64,000 bases of DNA from Nioella halotolerans (lineage in GTDB: Bacteria; Pseudomonadota; Alphaproteobacteria; Rhodobacterales; Rhodobacteraceae). Numbering within the stretch: position 1 is the stretch's first letter; every line of letters begins with the position of its first letter. The stretch covers positions 1 through 64,000 of the forward strand of contig QVQC01000043.1 of assembly GCA_003428585.1 (NCBI GenBank), read 5' to 3'. The position numbers and the translations under genes were made by a program. This document shows, in pieces, positions 45,255-53,610 of this stretch. A model generated the notes under the pieces. It was not told where the DNA came from. It was given only the letters and a program-made list of their open reading frames with translations, and did not search any database.

Positions 45255-46184
45255 TTACCTGTTTGCCCTCTGCGAGGGGTGCCAGAAGGTGAGCTGTTTC
45301 TCCGCCAGCGTCACCAACCCGTAGAATCCCGATCCGGCCACCGCCGCCACCGCGATCTCCGCCCAGACCATAGCCAGTTCCAGAGTCCCGAACGAGGTCT
45401 TGATGCGGAATCCCATGCCGACGATGGGCGAGCCGAAGAATTCGGCAACGATTGCCCCGATAAGCGCCAGCGTTGTCGAAACCTTGAGCCCGTTGAAAAT
45501 GAACGGCAAGGCCGCCGGCAGGCGCAGTTTGAAAAGGCTTTGCCAGTAGCTGGCCGCGTAGGTCCGCATCAGGTCGCGCTGCATGGCGTCGGTATCCTTC
45601 AGCCCGGCCACCGTGTTGACGAGAACCGGGAAGAACACCATCGCCACGACGACTGCCGCCTTCGATTGCCAGCCGAAACCGAACCACATCACGAAAATCG
45701 GTGCGGTGCCCACGATGGGCAGCGCGGCGATGAAATTGCCGACCGGCAACAGCCCGCGTTGCAGGAACTGCGACCGGTCCACCGCGATCGCGGCCAGCAC
45801 TGCCAGCCCCGCGCCGATGACATAGCCCGACAGCGCCCCTTTCACGACCGTCTGCACGAAATCGGCCCAAAGAACCGCGCCCGAGCCGCGGATCGTGACC
45901 CAGATATCGGACGGCGCCGGCAGGATGACCGAGGACACATCGAAAAGCCGCACCGACATCTGCCACAGCACCAGAAGCGTGATCCCGAAGATCGCCGGCA
46001 CGACGAAACGTTTCGCTGCCCCCGCGGTGCCGCTCAGCACGATATTCAGCCCCCATGCCGCCAGCCACACTGCCAGCACGAGGCCCAGCCGCCAATCGAC
46101 GACCGCGCCGATCACCACCACCGCCGACGCGATGGACAGGTTGCGCGGGCGCAGGTCCGGGTATCTCTGCATCATTGCCATCAT
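45255..46184 (-). CDS. ABC transporter permease (second)
   Basis: 309 residues, about 8 membrane helices. The inner-membrane EAA-type loop is seen in DLMRTYAASYWQSLFKLRLPAALPFIFNGLKVSTTLALIGAIVAEFF, typical of the SsuC/TauC/ThiX permease family. The start overlaps the upstream permease stop by four bases (46181-46184), so they are coupled. Two N-terminal hydrophobic segments before the usual core give it extra length. Confidence 0.9.
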   Translation of the reverse strand: MMAMMQRYPDLRPRNLSIASAVVVIGAVVDWRLGLVLAVWLAAWGLNIVLSGTAGAAKRFVVPAIFGITLLVLWQMSVRLFDVSSVILPAPSDIWVTIRGSGAVLWADFVQTVVKGALSGYVIGAGLAVLAAIAVDRSQFLQRGLLPVGNFIAALPIVGTAPIFVMWFGFGWQSKAAVVVAMVFFPVLVNTVAGLKDTDAMQRDLMRTYAASYWQSLFKLRLPAALPFIFNGLKVSTTLALIGAIVAEFFGSPIVGMGFRIKTSFGTLELAMVWAEIAVAAVAGSGFYGLVTLAEKQLTFWHPSQRANR

Positions 46185-47173
46185 CGTGCCAGCCCCAACC
46201 GGTTCAATGTGCGCCGCTCCATCGCGCCGATCGTGCCCACCAGCAGCGCCGCACAGATCGCCGCCGTCAGCAGGGCCGCCCAGATCTGCACGGTCTGCCC
46301 GTAATAGCTGCCCGAAAGCAGCCGCGCCCCAAGGCCGAAGCGGGCGCCCGTGGGCAGTTCCGCCACGATCGTGCCGACCAGCGCCGCCGCCACGCCGATC
46401 TTGAGCGAGGCGAAGAGATAGGGCAGCGAACTGGGCAGGCGCAGTTTCCAAAGCTGCTGCGGCGCGCTCGCCGAATAGGTGTGCAACAGGTCGAGGTCCA
46501 TCTGACCCGGGCTGCGCAGCCCCTTGACCATGCCGACCACGACCGGGAAGAAACTGAGGTAGCTGGAGATCAGCGATTTCGGAAGCAGCCCCTGGATGCC
46601 GACCGCGTTCATCACCACGATGATCATCGGCGCGATGGCAAGGATCGGGATCGTCTGGCTGGCGATCGCCCATGGCATCACCGAAAGGTCCATCGCCCGG
46701 TTATAGACGATCCCCACCGCCAGCAGGATGCCCAGACCGGTGCCGATGGCGAAGCCCAGCAGCGTCGGCGCCAGCGTTTTCCACGCGTGAAAGATCAGCG
46801 ACCGGCGGTTCTCGACCACGCGCAGGCAGCCATCCGACAGGCCGGTCCAGTTGTCGCTCTCGGCGCTCCAGCCCTGCCACGCGCAGCGCCGGATCAGCCC
46901 GAAGGTGCTGTCATACATCTCCGCGACCACGTGCTGTGGTTGCGGCAGGCGTGGACGCTCGAAGGCATAGGCCGCCGGCATCACCTGCGGGTTGTCCAGC
47001 ATCAGCCGGATCAACCCGGTCTCTCCCTGCTCGGCGACGCTGGCCGGCGTGACCTCGGTGCCGCCGCGTGTCGCGGCATCAAGCGCGAGGCGGAAGTTCA
47101 TCGGCCCGACCGCGAGATACCAGATCCCGAGGATGGCGACGACCACCGTCAGCACTGGAATGGCGTTACGCAT
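46181..47173 (-). CDS. ABC transporter permease (first), with a long extracytoplasmic insert
   Basis: 330 residues. After the first membrane helix (IPVLTVVVAILGIWYLAVG) an unusually long hydrophilic stretch of about 100 residues follows. It contains two cysteines (FGLIRRCAWQGW and GLSDGCLRVVENR) before the conserved five-helix core (LAPTLLGFAIGTGLGILLAVGIV; EAA-like LDLLHTYSASAPQQLWKLRLPSSLPYLFASLKIG). The core is that of the SsuC/TauC type. It pairs with the second permease to form the pore. Confidence 0.9.
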   Translation of the reverse strand: MRNAIPVLTVVVAILGIWYLAVGPMNFRLALDAATRGGTEVTPASVAEQGETGLIRLMLDNPQVMPAAYAFERPRLPQPQHVVAEMYDSTFGLIRRCAWQGWSAESDNWTGLSDGCLRVVENRRSLIFHAWKTLAPTLLGFAIGTGLGILLAVGIVYNRAMDLSVMPWAIASQTIPILAIAPMIIVVMNAVGIQGLLPKSLISSYLSFFPVVVGMVKGLRSPGQMDLDLLHTYSASAPQQLWKLRLPSSLPYLFASLKIGVAAALVGTIVAELPTGARFGLGARLLSGSYYGQTVQIWAALLTAAICAALLVGTIGAMERRTLNRLGLAR

Positions 47174-47207
47174 GGCCCGCTCCCTTGGCCGGATGTGTGA
47201 TCAGGGG

Positions 47208-47246
47208 GTGCACGGGGGGTGTACGAGGGGTGCACGGGGGGCACCC
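47208..47246 (+). repeat. 11-bp tandem repeat GTGCACGGGGG, three units (copy 2)
   Basis: Units start at 47208, 47219 and 47230: GTGCACGGGGG, GTGTACGAGGG, GTGCACGGGGG, then GCACCC and more C. It lies in the 89-base gap between the first ABC permease and the ABC ATPase. Period, unit sequence and terminal GCACCC match copy 1 at 39461, so this is one dispersed element in the same orientation. Confidence 0.85.
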
Positions 47247-47262
47247 CCCCGTCTTGCAGGTT

Positions 47263-48048
47263 TCAGTCATCATAGGCATGCCCCGCGCGAAGCCCGTCCC
47301 GCACCCGGTGCGCGACCTCCAGAAAAGCGCTCGTATCGCGGATATCGAGCGGGCGTTCCGTCGGCAGCGGGCTGTCGATCACATCGGCGATGCGCCCGGG
47401 CCGCGGGCTCATCACCACGATCTTGGTGGACAGGTAGACCGCCTCGGGAATCGAGTGGGTGACGAACGCGATTGTCTTGTTGGTCCGCGCCCAGAGCTTC
47501 AGCAATTGCTCGTTCAGGTGGTCGCGCACGATCTCGTCCAGCGCGCCGAAGGGTTCGTCCATCAACAGGATGTCGGCGTCAAAGGCCAGCGCCCTCGCAA
47601 TCGACGCGCGCTGCTGCATCCCGCCCGATAGCTGCCAAGGGTGTTGACTTCCAAATCCTTCGAGATCGACAAGTTGTAGCACGTTCTTCACGCGCCTTTC
47701 CTGCTCCTCCCGGTCGAACCCCATGATTTCCAGCGGCAGCTTGATATTGCCCGCGATGGTGCGCCACGGGTAAAGTCCCGCGGCCTGGAACACGTAGCCA
47801 TAGGCCCGGTTGCGGCGCGCCTCGTCGGCGCTCATCCCGTTCACCGTCAGGCTGCCGCCCGTCGGTTGCTCCAGCGCCGCGATACAGCGCAGGAAGGTCG
47901 TCTTGCCGCAGCCCGACGGGCCGATGAAGCTGATGAATTCGCCCTTGCCGATCTCCAGATCGACATCTTTCAGCGCATGAATCGGCCCGCCGCTCGTCTG
48001 GAAGACGAGGTTGAGCTTATCTGCCTTGATCACTGTCTCCTGACCCAA
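47263..48048 (-). CDS. ABC transporter ATP-binding protein
   Basis: 261 residues with all nucleotide-binding motifs: Walker A FIGPSGCGKTT, Q-loop YVFQAAGLYPWRT, signature WQLSGGMQQRASIARAL, Walker B ILLMDEPFGALDE and H-loop VTHSIPEA. It belongs to the SsuB/TauB/ThiZ type and drives the adjacent permeases and NMT1/THI5-like binding protein. It lies between dihydropyrimidinase and the permeases on the same strand. Confidence 0.95.
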   Translation of the reverse strand: MGQETVIKADKLNLVFQTSGGPIHALKDVDLEIGKGEFISFIGPSGCGKTTFLRCIAALEQPTGGSLTVNGMSADEARRNRAYGYVFQAAGLYPWRTIAGNIKLPLEIMGFDREEQERRVKNVLQLVDLEGFGSQHPWQLSGGMQQRASIARALAFDADILLMDEPFGALDEIVRDHLNEQLLKLWARTNKTIAFVTHSIPEAVYLSTKIVVMSPRPGRIADVIDSPLPTERPLDIRDTSAFLEVAHRVRDGLRAGHAYDD

Positions 48049-48141
48049 GATCTTCCCCTTTGGCTGTCCGGCTTCGCTGCCCGGATCCTTGCTGCGGGCT
48101 ACCCCGGCGGTGGCCGGAGCAGCTTGGTTTTCAACGAGAAA

Positions 48142-49605
48142 TCAGATTCCCGCCGGGATGTTCATCGGATCGCGGTGGATCTGCTTGGGCGCGGTCAGCG
48201 CCTTCCACGTCGACAGCGCCTTATGCGCCGAGGGGAAGGCCGGGCGCGGCACGAACCGGCCGCGTCCGGGCTGCGGCTGGCTGTTCTGGCCCCAGGCCCA
48301 TATGACCTCGCCCCGGCTAATCGTGTAGCGCGCGTTGGCCGTGACCTCGAACCCCTCGAACACGTTGTAATCAAGGATCGAATGGTGGTTGGAGGCGCTG
48401 ATCGTCTTGGTGATCTTGGGATCCCAGACCACGATATCGGCATCCGCCCCTTCCACGATCGCGCCCTTTTTCGGATAGATATTCAATATCTTGGCGACGT
48501 TCGTCGAGGTAACGGCGACAAACTCGTTCGGTGTCAGCCGCCCGGTTTCCACGCCCCGCGTCCAGAGCACCGAAAGCCGCTCCTCCAGCCCGTTGGAGCC
48601 GTTGGGGATCTTGGTGAAATCGTTTACGCCCATGCGCTTTTGTTCAGTGCTGAAGGCGGCGTGATCGGTCGCCACCACCTGCAGGCTGCCGGCCTGAAGC
48701 CCGTGCCACAGGCTGTCCTGATGCTCCTTGTTGCGGAACGGAGGCGACATCACCCGGCGCGCGGCATGGTCCCAGTCGGTGTTGAAATACTCGGTCTCGT
48801 CGAGCGTCAGGAACTGCGCCAGCGGTTCGCCGTAGACGCGCATCCCCTTCTGTCGCGCCCGCCGGATCGCCTCATGTGCCTGCTCGCAGGAGACATGCAC
48901 GATGTAAAGCGGCACACCCGCCGCATCGGCGATCATGATGGCGCGGTTGGCGGCCTCGCCCTCCACTTCCGGCGGGCGCGAGTAGGCATGGCCCTCGGGC
49001 CCGGTGATGCCCTGTTCCAGCATCTGTTGCTGCAGGTCGGCAACGATATCGCCGTTCTCGGCATGCACCATCGGCAGCGCGCCCAGTTCCTTGCAGCGCT
49101 TGAACGACGCGAACATCTCGTCATCCTCGATCATCAGCGCGCCCTTGTAGGCCATGAAGTGCTTGAAACTGTTGACACCCATGTCAACAGCGTCCTTCAT
49201 CTCGTTGAAAATGCTTTCATTCCAGCCTGTCACGGCCATGTGGTAGCCGATGTCGGTGCAAATCTGCGGCGCCGATTTTCGGTGCCATTCATTGATCGCG
49301 TTCTTGATCGACCCGTCCGCGCCCGGCAGGCAGAAATCGACCAGCATCGTGGTGCCACCGCAGGCCGCCGCCCATGTGCCGGTCTCGAAGGTTTCTGCCG
49401 CCGTGGTGCCCATGAAGGGCATTTCCATGTGGGTGTGCGGGTCGATGCCGCCGGGGATGACATAAGCGCCCTCGGCATCGATATACTCGTCCCCCTTCAG
49501 ATCCTCGCCGATCTGCTTGATGGTCTCGCCCTCGATCAGCACATCGGCTTTCCAGCTGCGGTCGGCGGTCACCACGGTGCCGCCCTTGATGACTTTGGTG
49601 GTCAT
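48142..49605 (-). CDS. hydA: dihydropyrimidinase (D-hydantoinase)
   Basis: 487-residue amidohydrolase. It opens dihydrouracil/dihydrothymine (and hydantoins) to N-carbamoyl-beta-amino acids. Binuclear metal ligands are visible: GGIDPHTHMEMPFMG, the carbamylated Lys in NSFKHFMAYKG, MVHAENG, YIVHVSCEQAHEAI and the Asp in VVATDHAAF. The ATG at 49605 has GGGAGAG upstream. It sits between the ABC ATPase and a small lipoprotein gene in a same-strand run. Confidence 0.95.
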   Translation of the reverse strand: MTTKVIKGGTVVTADRSWKADVLIEGETIKQIGEDLKGDEYIDAEGAYVIPGGIDPHTHMEMPFMGTTAAETFETGTWAAACGGTTMLVDFCLPGADGSIKNAINEWHRKSAPQICTDIGYHMAVTGWNESIFNEMKDAVDMGVNSFKHFMAYKGALMIEDDEMFASFKRCKELGALPMVHAENGDIVADLQQQMLEQGITGPEGHAYSRPPEVEGEAANRAIMIADAAGVPLYIVHVSCEQAHEAIRRARQKGMRVYGEPLAQFLTLDETEYFNTDWDHAARRVMSPPFRNKEHQDSLWHGLQAGSLQVVATDHAAFSTEQKRMGVNDFTKIPNGSNGLEERLSVLWTRGVETGRLTPNEFVAVTSTNVAKILNIYPKKGAIVEGADADIVVWDPKITKTISASNHHSILDYNVFEGFEVTANARYTISRGEVIWAWGQNSQPQPGRGRFVPRPAFPSAHKALSTWKALTAPKQIHRDPMNIPAGI

Positions 49606-49690
49606 GGTTCTCTCCCTGTCATCTCGTGCCCCGCAAAGCACGCGGCGCACATGGTTTCTTCATTTGCGCGGGGCGCGTTCGCCCCGGCGT

Positions 49691-49957
49691 TCACACGTCC
49701 TCGGGTCGCGGGCGCGGCGGGTCGCAGACGGGAATGGTCTCCACGTCGCGCACCGGCACCCAGACGGTTTCGAGCGGCCCATGGCGCAGGTACCAGAAAC
49801 AGCCGTCCGGCCCTTGCAAAAGCTCCTCCAGCGGGGTGCTGGCGGGAACCCTTTCCCAGACCGCGGCCGGCACCGCGTCGCGGCTGGTCGGCGTGGTGGA
49901 GGTGCCGACACAGGCCGACAGCATCACGACAAGGCCAAGGGAAAGCGCCGCTTTCAT
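49691..49957 (-). CDS. small lipoprotein, unknown function
   Basis: 88 residues with a lipoprotein signal (MKAALSLGLVVMLSAC, lipobox LSAC). The mature part has a Cys-containing segment (GPDGCFWYLRHGP) and a second Cys near the C-terminus (VETIPVCDPPRP), possibly a disulphide. It is four bases from the stop of the M20 hydrolase and so is part of the pyrimidine operon. Function unknown. Confidence 0.78.
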   Translation of the reverse strand: MKAALSLGLVVMLSACVGTSTTPTSRDAVPAAVWERVPASTPLEELLQGPDGCFWYLRHGPLETVWVPVRDVETIPVCDPPRPRPEDV

Positions 49958-49961
49958 ACGA

Positions 49962-51212
49962 TCACTCCACGATTTCAGCCGTTTCCACCACGGCGTGCAT
50001 CAACACCTCGGCTCCGGCGCTGGCCCAGCCGGGGGTGATCTCCTCGGCCTCGTTATGGCTCAGCCCGTCCTTGCATGGGCACATCACCATGGTCGTGGGA
50101 TAGACCTTGTTGATCCAGCAGGCATCGTGCCCGGCGCCGGAAATCAGGTCCGTATGGCTGTAGCCCAACCGGTCGGCGGCGTTGCGCACGCGGGCGACCA
50201 GCGTCTCGTCAAAGCTGGGCGGATCGAAGAAGCCGACCGTCTGGGCATCGAATTTCACCCCGATATCGGCGCACAGCCCCGGCGCGGTCTCCATGAGTTC
50301 GGCCACCATCGCCTCCAGCGTCTCGAGCACGTGGGACCGGAAATCCACCGTGAAAACAACCTTTTCCGGGATGATGTTACGGCTGTTGGGATAGACATCG
50401 ACATGGCCGATCGCGCCCACGGCATTGGGCTGGTATTGCAGGGCGATCTCGTGCACCAGTTCGGTGACCCGTGCCAGCCCCCGCCCCGCGTTGCGGCGCA
50501 TGTACATCGGGGTGGATCCCGTGTGCTGGCCCTTGCCGGTCACCGTGCACTCGATCCAGCGCAGGCCCTGCCCGTGGGTGACAACGCCGATATCCTTGCC
50601 CTCGGCCTCCAGGATCGGGCCCTGTTCGATATGCAGTTCGAAAAAGGCGTGCATCTTGCGATCGCCCACCTTTTCCGGCCCCTTCCAGCCGATCCGCTCC
50701 AACTCGTCGCCAAAGCGTTTGCCCGCCGCATCGACACGCCCGTAGGCCCAGTCACGCTCCAGCACGCCGGCGAACACCGCCGAGGACAGCATCGCGGGGG
50801 CAAAGCGCGTGCCCTCCTCGTTCGTCCAGTTGGTCACGACGATGGGGTGGCGCGTCTTGATGTCGAGGTCATTGAGCGTGCGGACAATCTCCAGCCCCGC
50901 GAGAACACCGAGCACCCCGTCATACTTGCCGCCGGTTGGCTGGGTGTCGAGGTGGCTGCCGACATAGACCGGCAGCGCGTCCGGGTCGGTGCCCTCGCGG
51001 CGGGCGAACATGTTGCCCATCTCGTCAAGGCCCATGGTCAGCCCCGCCGCCTCGCACCAAGACTGGAACAGCGCCCGGCCCTCCGCATCCTCGTCGGTCA
51101 GGGTCTGGCGGTTGTTGCCGCCGGCGATGCCGGGGCCGATCTTCGCCATTTCCATGATCGAGTCCCAGAGGCGCTCGCCGTTGATCTTCATGTTCTGGCC
51201 GGGGGCTGTCAT
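49962..51212 (-). CDS. M20-type Zn hydrolase (N-carbamoyl-amino acid amidohydrolase / allantoate amidohydrolase family)
   Basis: 416 residues. Binuclear zinc ligands are seen in VYVGSHLDTQPTGGKYDGVLGV, VTNWTNEEGTRFAPAM and ELHIEQGPILE, with a C-terminal HDA in SGAGHDACWINKV. Family members remove the carbamoyl group from N-carbamoyl amino acids or ureidoglycine-type substrates. Next to dihydropyrimidinase it probably cleaves N-carbamoyl-beta-alanine or a carbamoyl amino acid from hydantoin. The start is ambiguous (MTAPGQN or MKINGERLW seven codons later). Confidence 0.9.
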   Translation of the reverse strand: MTAPGQNMKINGERLWDSIMEMAKIGPGIAGGNNRQTLTDEDAEGRALFQSWCEAAGLTMGLDEMGNMFARREGTDPDALPVYVGSHLDTQPTGGKYDGVLGVLAGLEIVRTLNDLDIKTRHPIVVTNWTNEEGTRFAPAMLSSAVFAGVLERDWAYGRVDAAGKRFGDELERIGWKGPEKVGDRKMHAFFELHIEQGPILEAEGKDIGVVTHGQGLRWIECTVTGKGQHTGSTPMYMRRNAGRGLARVTELVHEIALQYQPNAVGAIGHVDVYPNSRNIIPEKVVFTVDFRSHVLETLEAMVAELMETAPGLCADIGVKFDAQTVGFFDPPSFDETLVARVRNAADRLGYSHTDLISGAGHDACWINKVYPTTMVMCPCKDGLSHNEAEEITPGWASAGAEVLMHAVVETAEIVE

Positions 51213-51268
51213 TCTGCGGTCATCCTTCGTGCTGGCATCTTGCGGGCGGGAAAGCGGGTTGGGCGGCC

Positions 51269-52135
51269 TCAGTTGAGGTCGGTCAGCGGCCCGTAGGTGT
51301 CGGGGCGGCGGTCGCGGAAGAACTGCCACAGGTTACGCACCTCGCGCACCATGTCCATATCCATGTCATGGACGAGCAACTCATCCCTGTCGCGGCTGGC
51401 CTCGGCCTCGATCTGGCCGCGTGGGTTGACGAAATAGGATTGGCCGTAGAACTCGCCGATATTCCATGGCGCCTCGGTGCCGACGCGGTTGATGGCGCCG
51501 ATATGGCAGCCATTGGCCACCGCCGAGGCGGGCTGTTCCAGCTTCCACAGGTATTCCGAGAGGCCCGCCACCGTGGCCGAGGGGTTGACGATGTATTCCG
51601 CCCCGTTGAGCGCGAGCGCGCGCCAGCCTTCGGGGAAATGCCGGTCATAGCAGATATAGACGCCAAGCTTGCAATAGGCGGTGTTGAACACCGGCCAGTC
51701 GGAGGCGCCGGGCTTGAAGAAGAACTTTTCCCAGAAACCGGCGACCTGCGGGATATGGGTCTTGCGGTACTTGCCAAGGTAGCGGCCATCGGCGTCGATC
51801 ACGGCGGCGGTGTTGTAGTAGACGCCCGGCATCGCCTCTTCGTAGATCGGCACCACGATGACCATGGAATGCTTTTTCGCATATTCCTGCATCAGTTTCG
51901 TGGTCGGGCCGTCGGGGATCACCTCGGCCGCCGCATACCACTTGGCATCCTGGCTGGGGCAGAAATAGGGCTGGGTGAAGACCTCCTGCATGCACAGAAC
52001 CTGCACGCCCTGCGCGCCCGCCTCGTCGATCAGCGGCAAATGCGCCTCGATCATCTTGTCGCGGATCGCGTCCGGGCTTTCCGAAGTATCACCCTTCAAG
52101 CTCATCTGGATCAGGCCGCCGCGCAGTTTCGGCAT
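51269..52135 (-). CDS. nitrilase-fold amidohydrolase, probable beta-ureidopropionase
   Basis: 288 residues. The catalytic Glu-Lys-Cys triad is visible: VLCMQEVFTQPYF (Glu), LGKYRKTHIPQ (Lys) and GVYICYDRHFPEGWRAL (Cys). The sequence is closest to N-carbamoyl-beta-alanine/N-carbamoylputrescine amidases. In this context it would split N-carbamoyl-beta-alanine to beta-alanine, CO2 and ammonia, the last step of reductive uracil breakdown. It is the first gene of the minus-strand run and faces RutR-like operators upstream. Confidence 0.9.
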   Translation of the reverse strand: MPKLRGGLIQMSLKGDTSESPDAIRDKMIEAHLPLIDEAGAQGVQVLCMQEVFTQPYFCPSQDAKWYAAAEVIPDGPTTKLMQEYAKKHSMVIVVPIYEEAMPGVYYNTAAVIDADGRYLGKYRKTHIPQVAGFWEKFFFKPGASDWPVFNTAYCKLGVYICYDRHFPEGWRALALNGAEYIVNPSATVAGLSEYLWKLEQPASAVANGCHIGAINRVGTEAPWNIGEFYGQSYFVNPRGQIEAEASRDRDELLVHDMDMDMVREVRNLWQFFRDRRPDTYGPLTDLN

Positions 52136-52196
52136 CTTGCATCTCCCTTCGTGCGGCGCTTATGGCCTTGACCGGTTCGCACGCCACAGTATTTTT

Positions 52197-52212
52197 TTGA
52201 CCATCTAGTCAA
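52197..52212. promoter_or_regulatory. RutR-like operator 1
   Basis: TTGACCATCTAGTCAA is a palindrome matching the RutR consensus TTGACCA-NN-TGGTCAA with one mismatch. It lies in the divergent region between the nitrilase-fold gene and the first TetR gene, about 60 bases from the nitrilase start, where it can control both directions. Confidence 0.75.
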
Positions 52213-52228
52213 ATCAGCGCACCACACT

Positions 52229-52244
52229 CTGACCAACCGGTCAA
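52229..52244. promoter_or_regulatory. RutR-like operator 2
   Basis: CTGACCAACCGGTCAA matches TTGACCA-NN-TGGTCAA at 14 of 16 positions. It is centred 32 bases from operator 1 (about three helical turns), so two dimers could bind the same face. It lies about 25 bases before the first TetR start, compatible with autorepression. Confidence 0.7.
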
Positions 52245-52268
52245 GATTTTTTTCGGAAAGCCCGCCCG

Positions 52269-52916
52269 ATGCCCGTCAGACCCCAATCCGTCAGCCGCAA
52301 GGACCGTCGCCGCGAAAGCGAAAAGCTTATTCTGCAGGCAGCGGAAAAAGTCTTTGCCGAGGCCGGGTTCGGCGGTGCCACCATGCAGTTGATCGCCGAC
52401 GTGGCGGGGCTGCCCAAGGCCAACCTGCACTATTATTTCCCCACCAAGGAAGCGCTTTACCGGCAGGTCGTGGAAGGGATTTTCCACAACTGGCTGACGG
52501 CAGCCGACGTGTTCGATTCCGCGCCCGGCCCGGTCGAAGGGATCGGCGCCTATATCGACGCCAAGATGGAGATCAGCCGCCGCCACCCCGATGGGTCCAA
52601 GGTCTGGGCGTCGGAGGTGATGCACGGCGCGCCGGTGATCCAGGATTACCTGGAAACCACGCTGGTGGATTGGACCGAGGGACGCATGGCGGTGATCCAA
52701 CGCTGGATCGACGAGGGGCGAATGGATCCGATCGACCCGCGCCACCTGCTCTACATGCTCTGGGCCACGACGCAGCACTACGCCGATTTCGGCCACCAGA
52801 TCGAGACGCTGAATGCCGGCACGCCGCTGTCGGACGCGCAATGGGAGGCGGCCAAGGCCTCGGTCAAGGCGATCATCCTCAAGGGTATCGGCGCGCGGCC
52901 TTCCCCCCGGTCGTGA
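52269..52916 (+). CDS. TetR family regulator, RutR-like paralogue
   Basis: 215 residues. The N-terminal HTH is ILQAAEKVFAEAGFGGATMQLIADVAGLPKANLHYYFPTKEALY. The C-terminal domain shares the RutR pattern (PRHLLYMLWATTQHYADFGHQIE). It is followed 41 bases later by a second, closer RutR homologue. The ligand is probably a pyrimidine or a pathway intermediate, inferred from context. Operators 1 and 2 lie directly upstream. Confidence 0.88.
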   Translation: MPVRPQSVSRKDRRRESEKLILQAAEKVFAEAGFGGATMQLIADVAGLPKANLHYYFPTKEALYRQVVEGIFHNWLTAADVFDSAPGPVEGIGAYIDAKMEISRRHPDGSKVWASEVMHGAPVIQDYLETTLVDWTEGRMAVIQRWIDEGRMDPIDPRHLLYMLWATTQHYADFGHQIETLNAGTPLSDAQWEAAKASVKAIILKGIGARPSPRS

Positions 52917-52957
52917 AATGCGGCATTCTGAGTGACCCGCCGCACCGGAGACCCTCG

Positions 52958-53575
52958 ATGACAACGACCGCCCCCGCCCGCAAGCCGACCCGCATCCAGC
53001 AGCGCAACCGCCGCGCCATCCTGGAGGCGGGGCTGGAGGTGTTCTCCAGGCAGGGGTTTCGCGGTGCCACGCTCGACCAGATCGCCACGGAGGCAGGACT
53101 GTCCAAACCCAACCTGCTTTATTACTTCCCCTCGAAGGAAGCGATCCACGTCACCCTACTGACGCAGTTGATGACCACGTGGCTCGACCCGCTGCGCGAC
53201 CTCGACCCCGAGGGCGAGCCGGTCGAGGAGCTTTTGCGCTACGTGCACCGCAAGCTGGAGATGAGCCGCGTGTTTCCGCGCGAAAGCCGCCTGTTTGCCA
53301 ACGAGATCGTGCAGGGTGCGCCGCGGATGGCGCCGCACCTTGAAGCGGAGTTGAAGCCGCTGGTGGATGAGACAGTGGCCCTGATCGAAAGCTGGATCGC
53401 CGAGGGCCGGCTGGCACGGGTCGATCCGCGCCACCTGATCTTTTCCATCTGGGCGACGACGCAGCACTACGCGGATTTCGATACGCAGATCGGTGTGCTG
53501 ATGGACGGCCGCGATGTGCACAAGGACGCCGCGGCTTTCCTCGACATGCTGTTCCGGCGATTGCTCACGCCTTGA
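52958..53575 (+). CDS. rutR: pyrimidine-responsive TetR regulator RutR
   Basis: 205 residues. The HTH and adjacent region (AILEAGLEVFSRQGFRGATLDQIATEAGLSKPNLLYYFPSKEAIHVTLL) and the ligand domain (WLDPLRDLDPEG; VHRKLEMSRVFPRESRLFANEIVQGAP; PRHLIFSIWATTQHYADF) follow E. coli RutR closely. RutR represses pyrimidine-use genes and lets go on binding uracil or thymine. A CGGAG precedes the ATG. It lies in the middle of the pyrimidine region. Confidence 0.9.
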   Translation: MTTTAPARKPTRIQQRNRRAILEAGLEVFSRQGFRGATLDQIATEAGLSKPNLLYYFPSKEAIHVTLLTQLMTTWLDPLRDLDPEGEPVEELLRYVHRKLEMSRVFPRESRLFANEIVQGAPRMAPHLEAELKPLVDETVALIESWIAEGRLARVDPRHLIFSIWATTQHYADFDTQIGVLMDGRDVHKDAAAFLDMLFRRLLTP

Positions 53576-53610
53576 CCGGCTGTTTACCGCCGTCGACGCA
53601 ATCTCGGCGC

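Noticed and set aside
44227..46095. Extended binding-protein frame running into the permease
   Set aside because: The signal peptide at 45213 marks the true start; the upstream extension is out-of-frame permease sequence.
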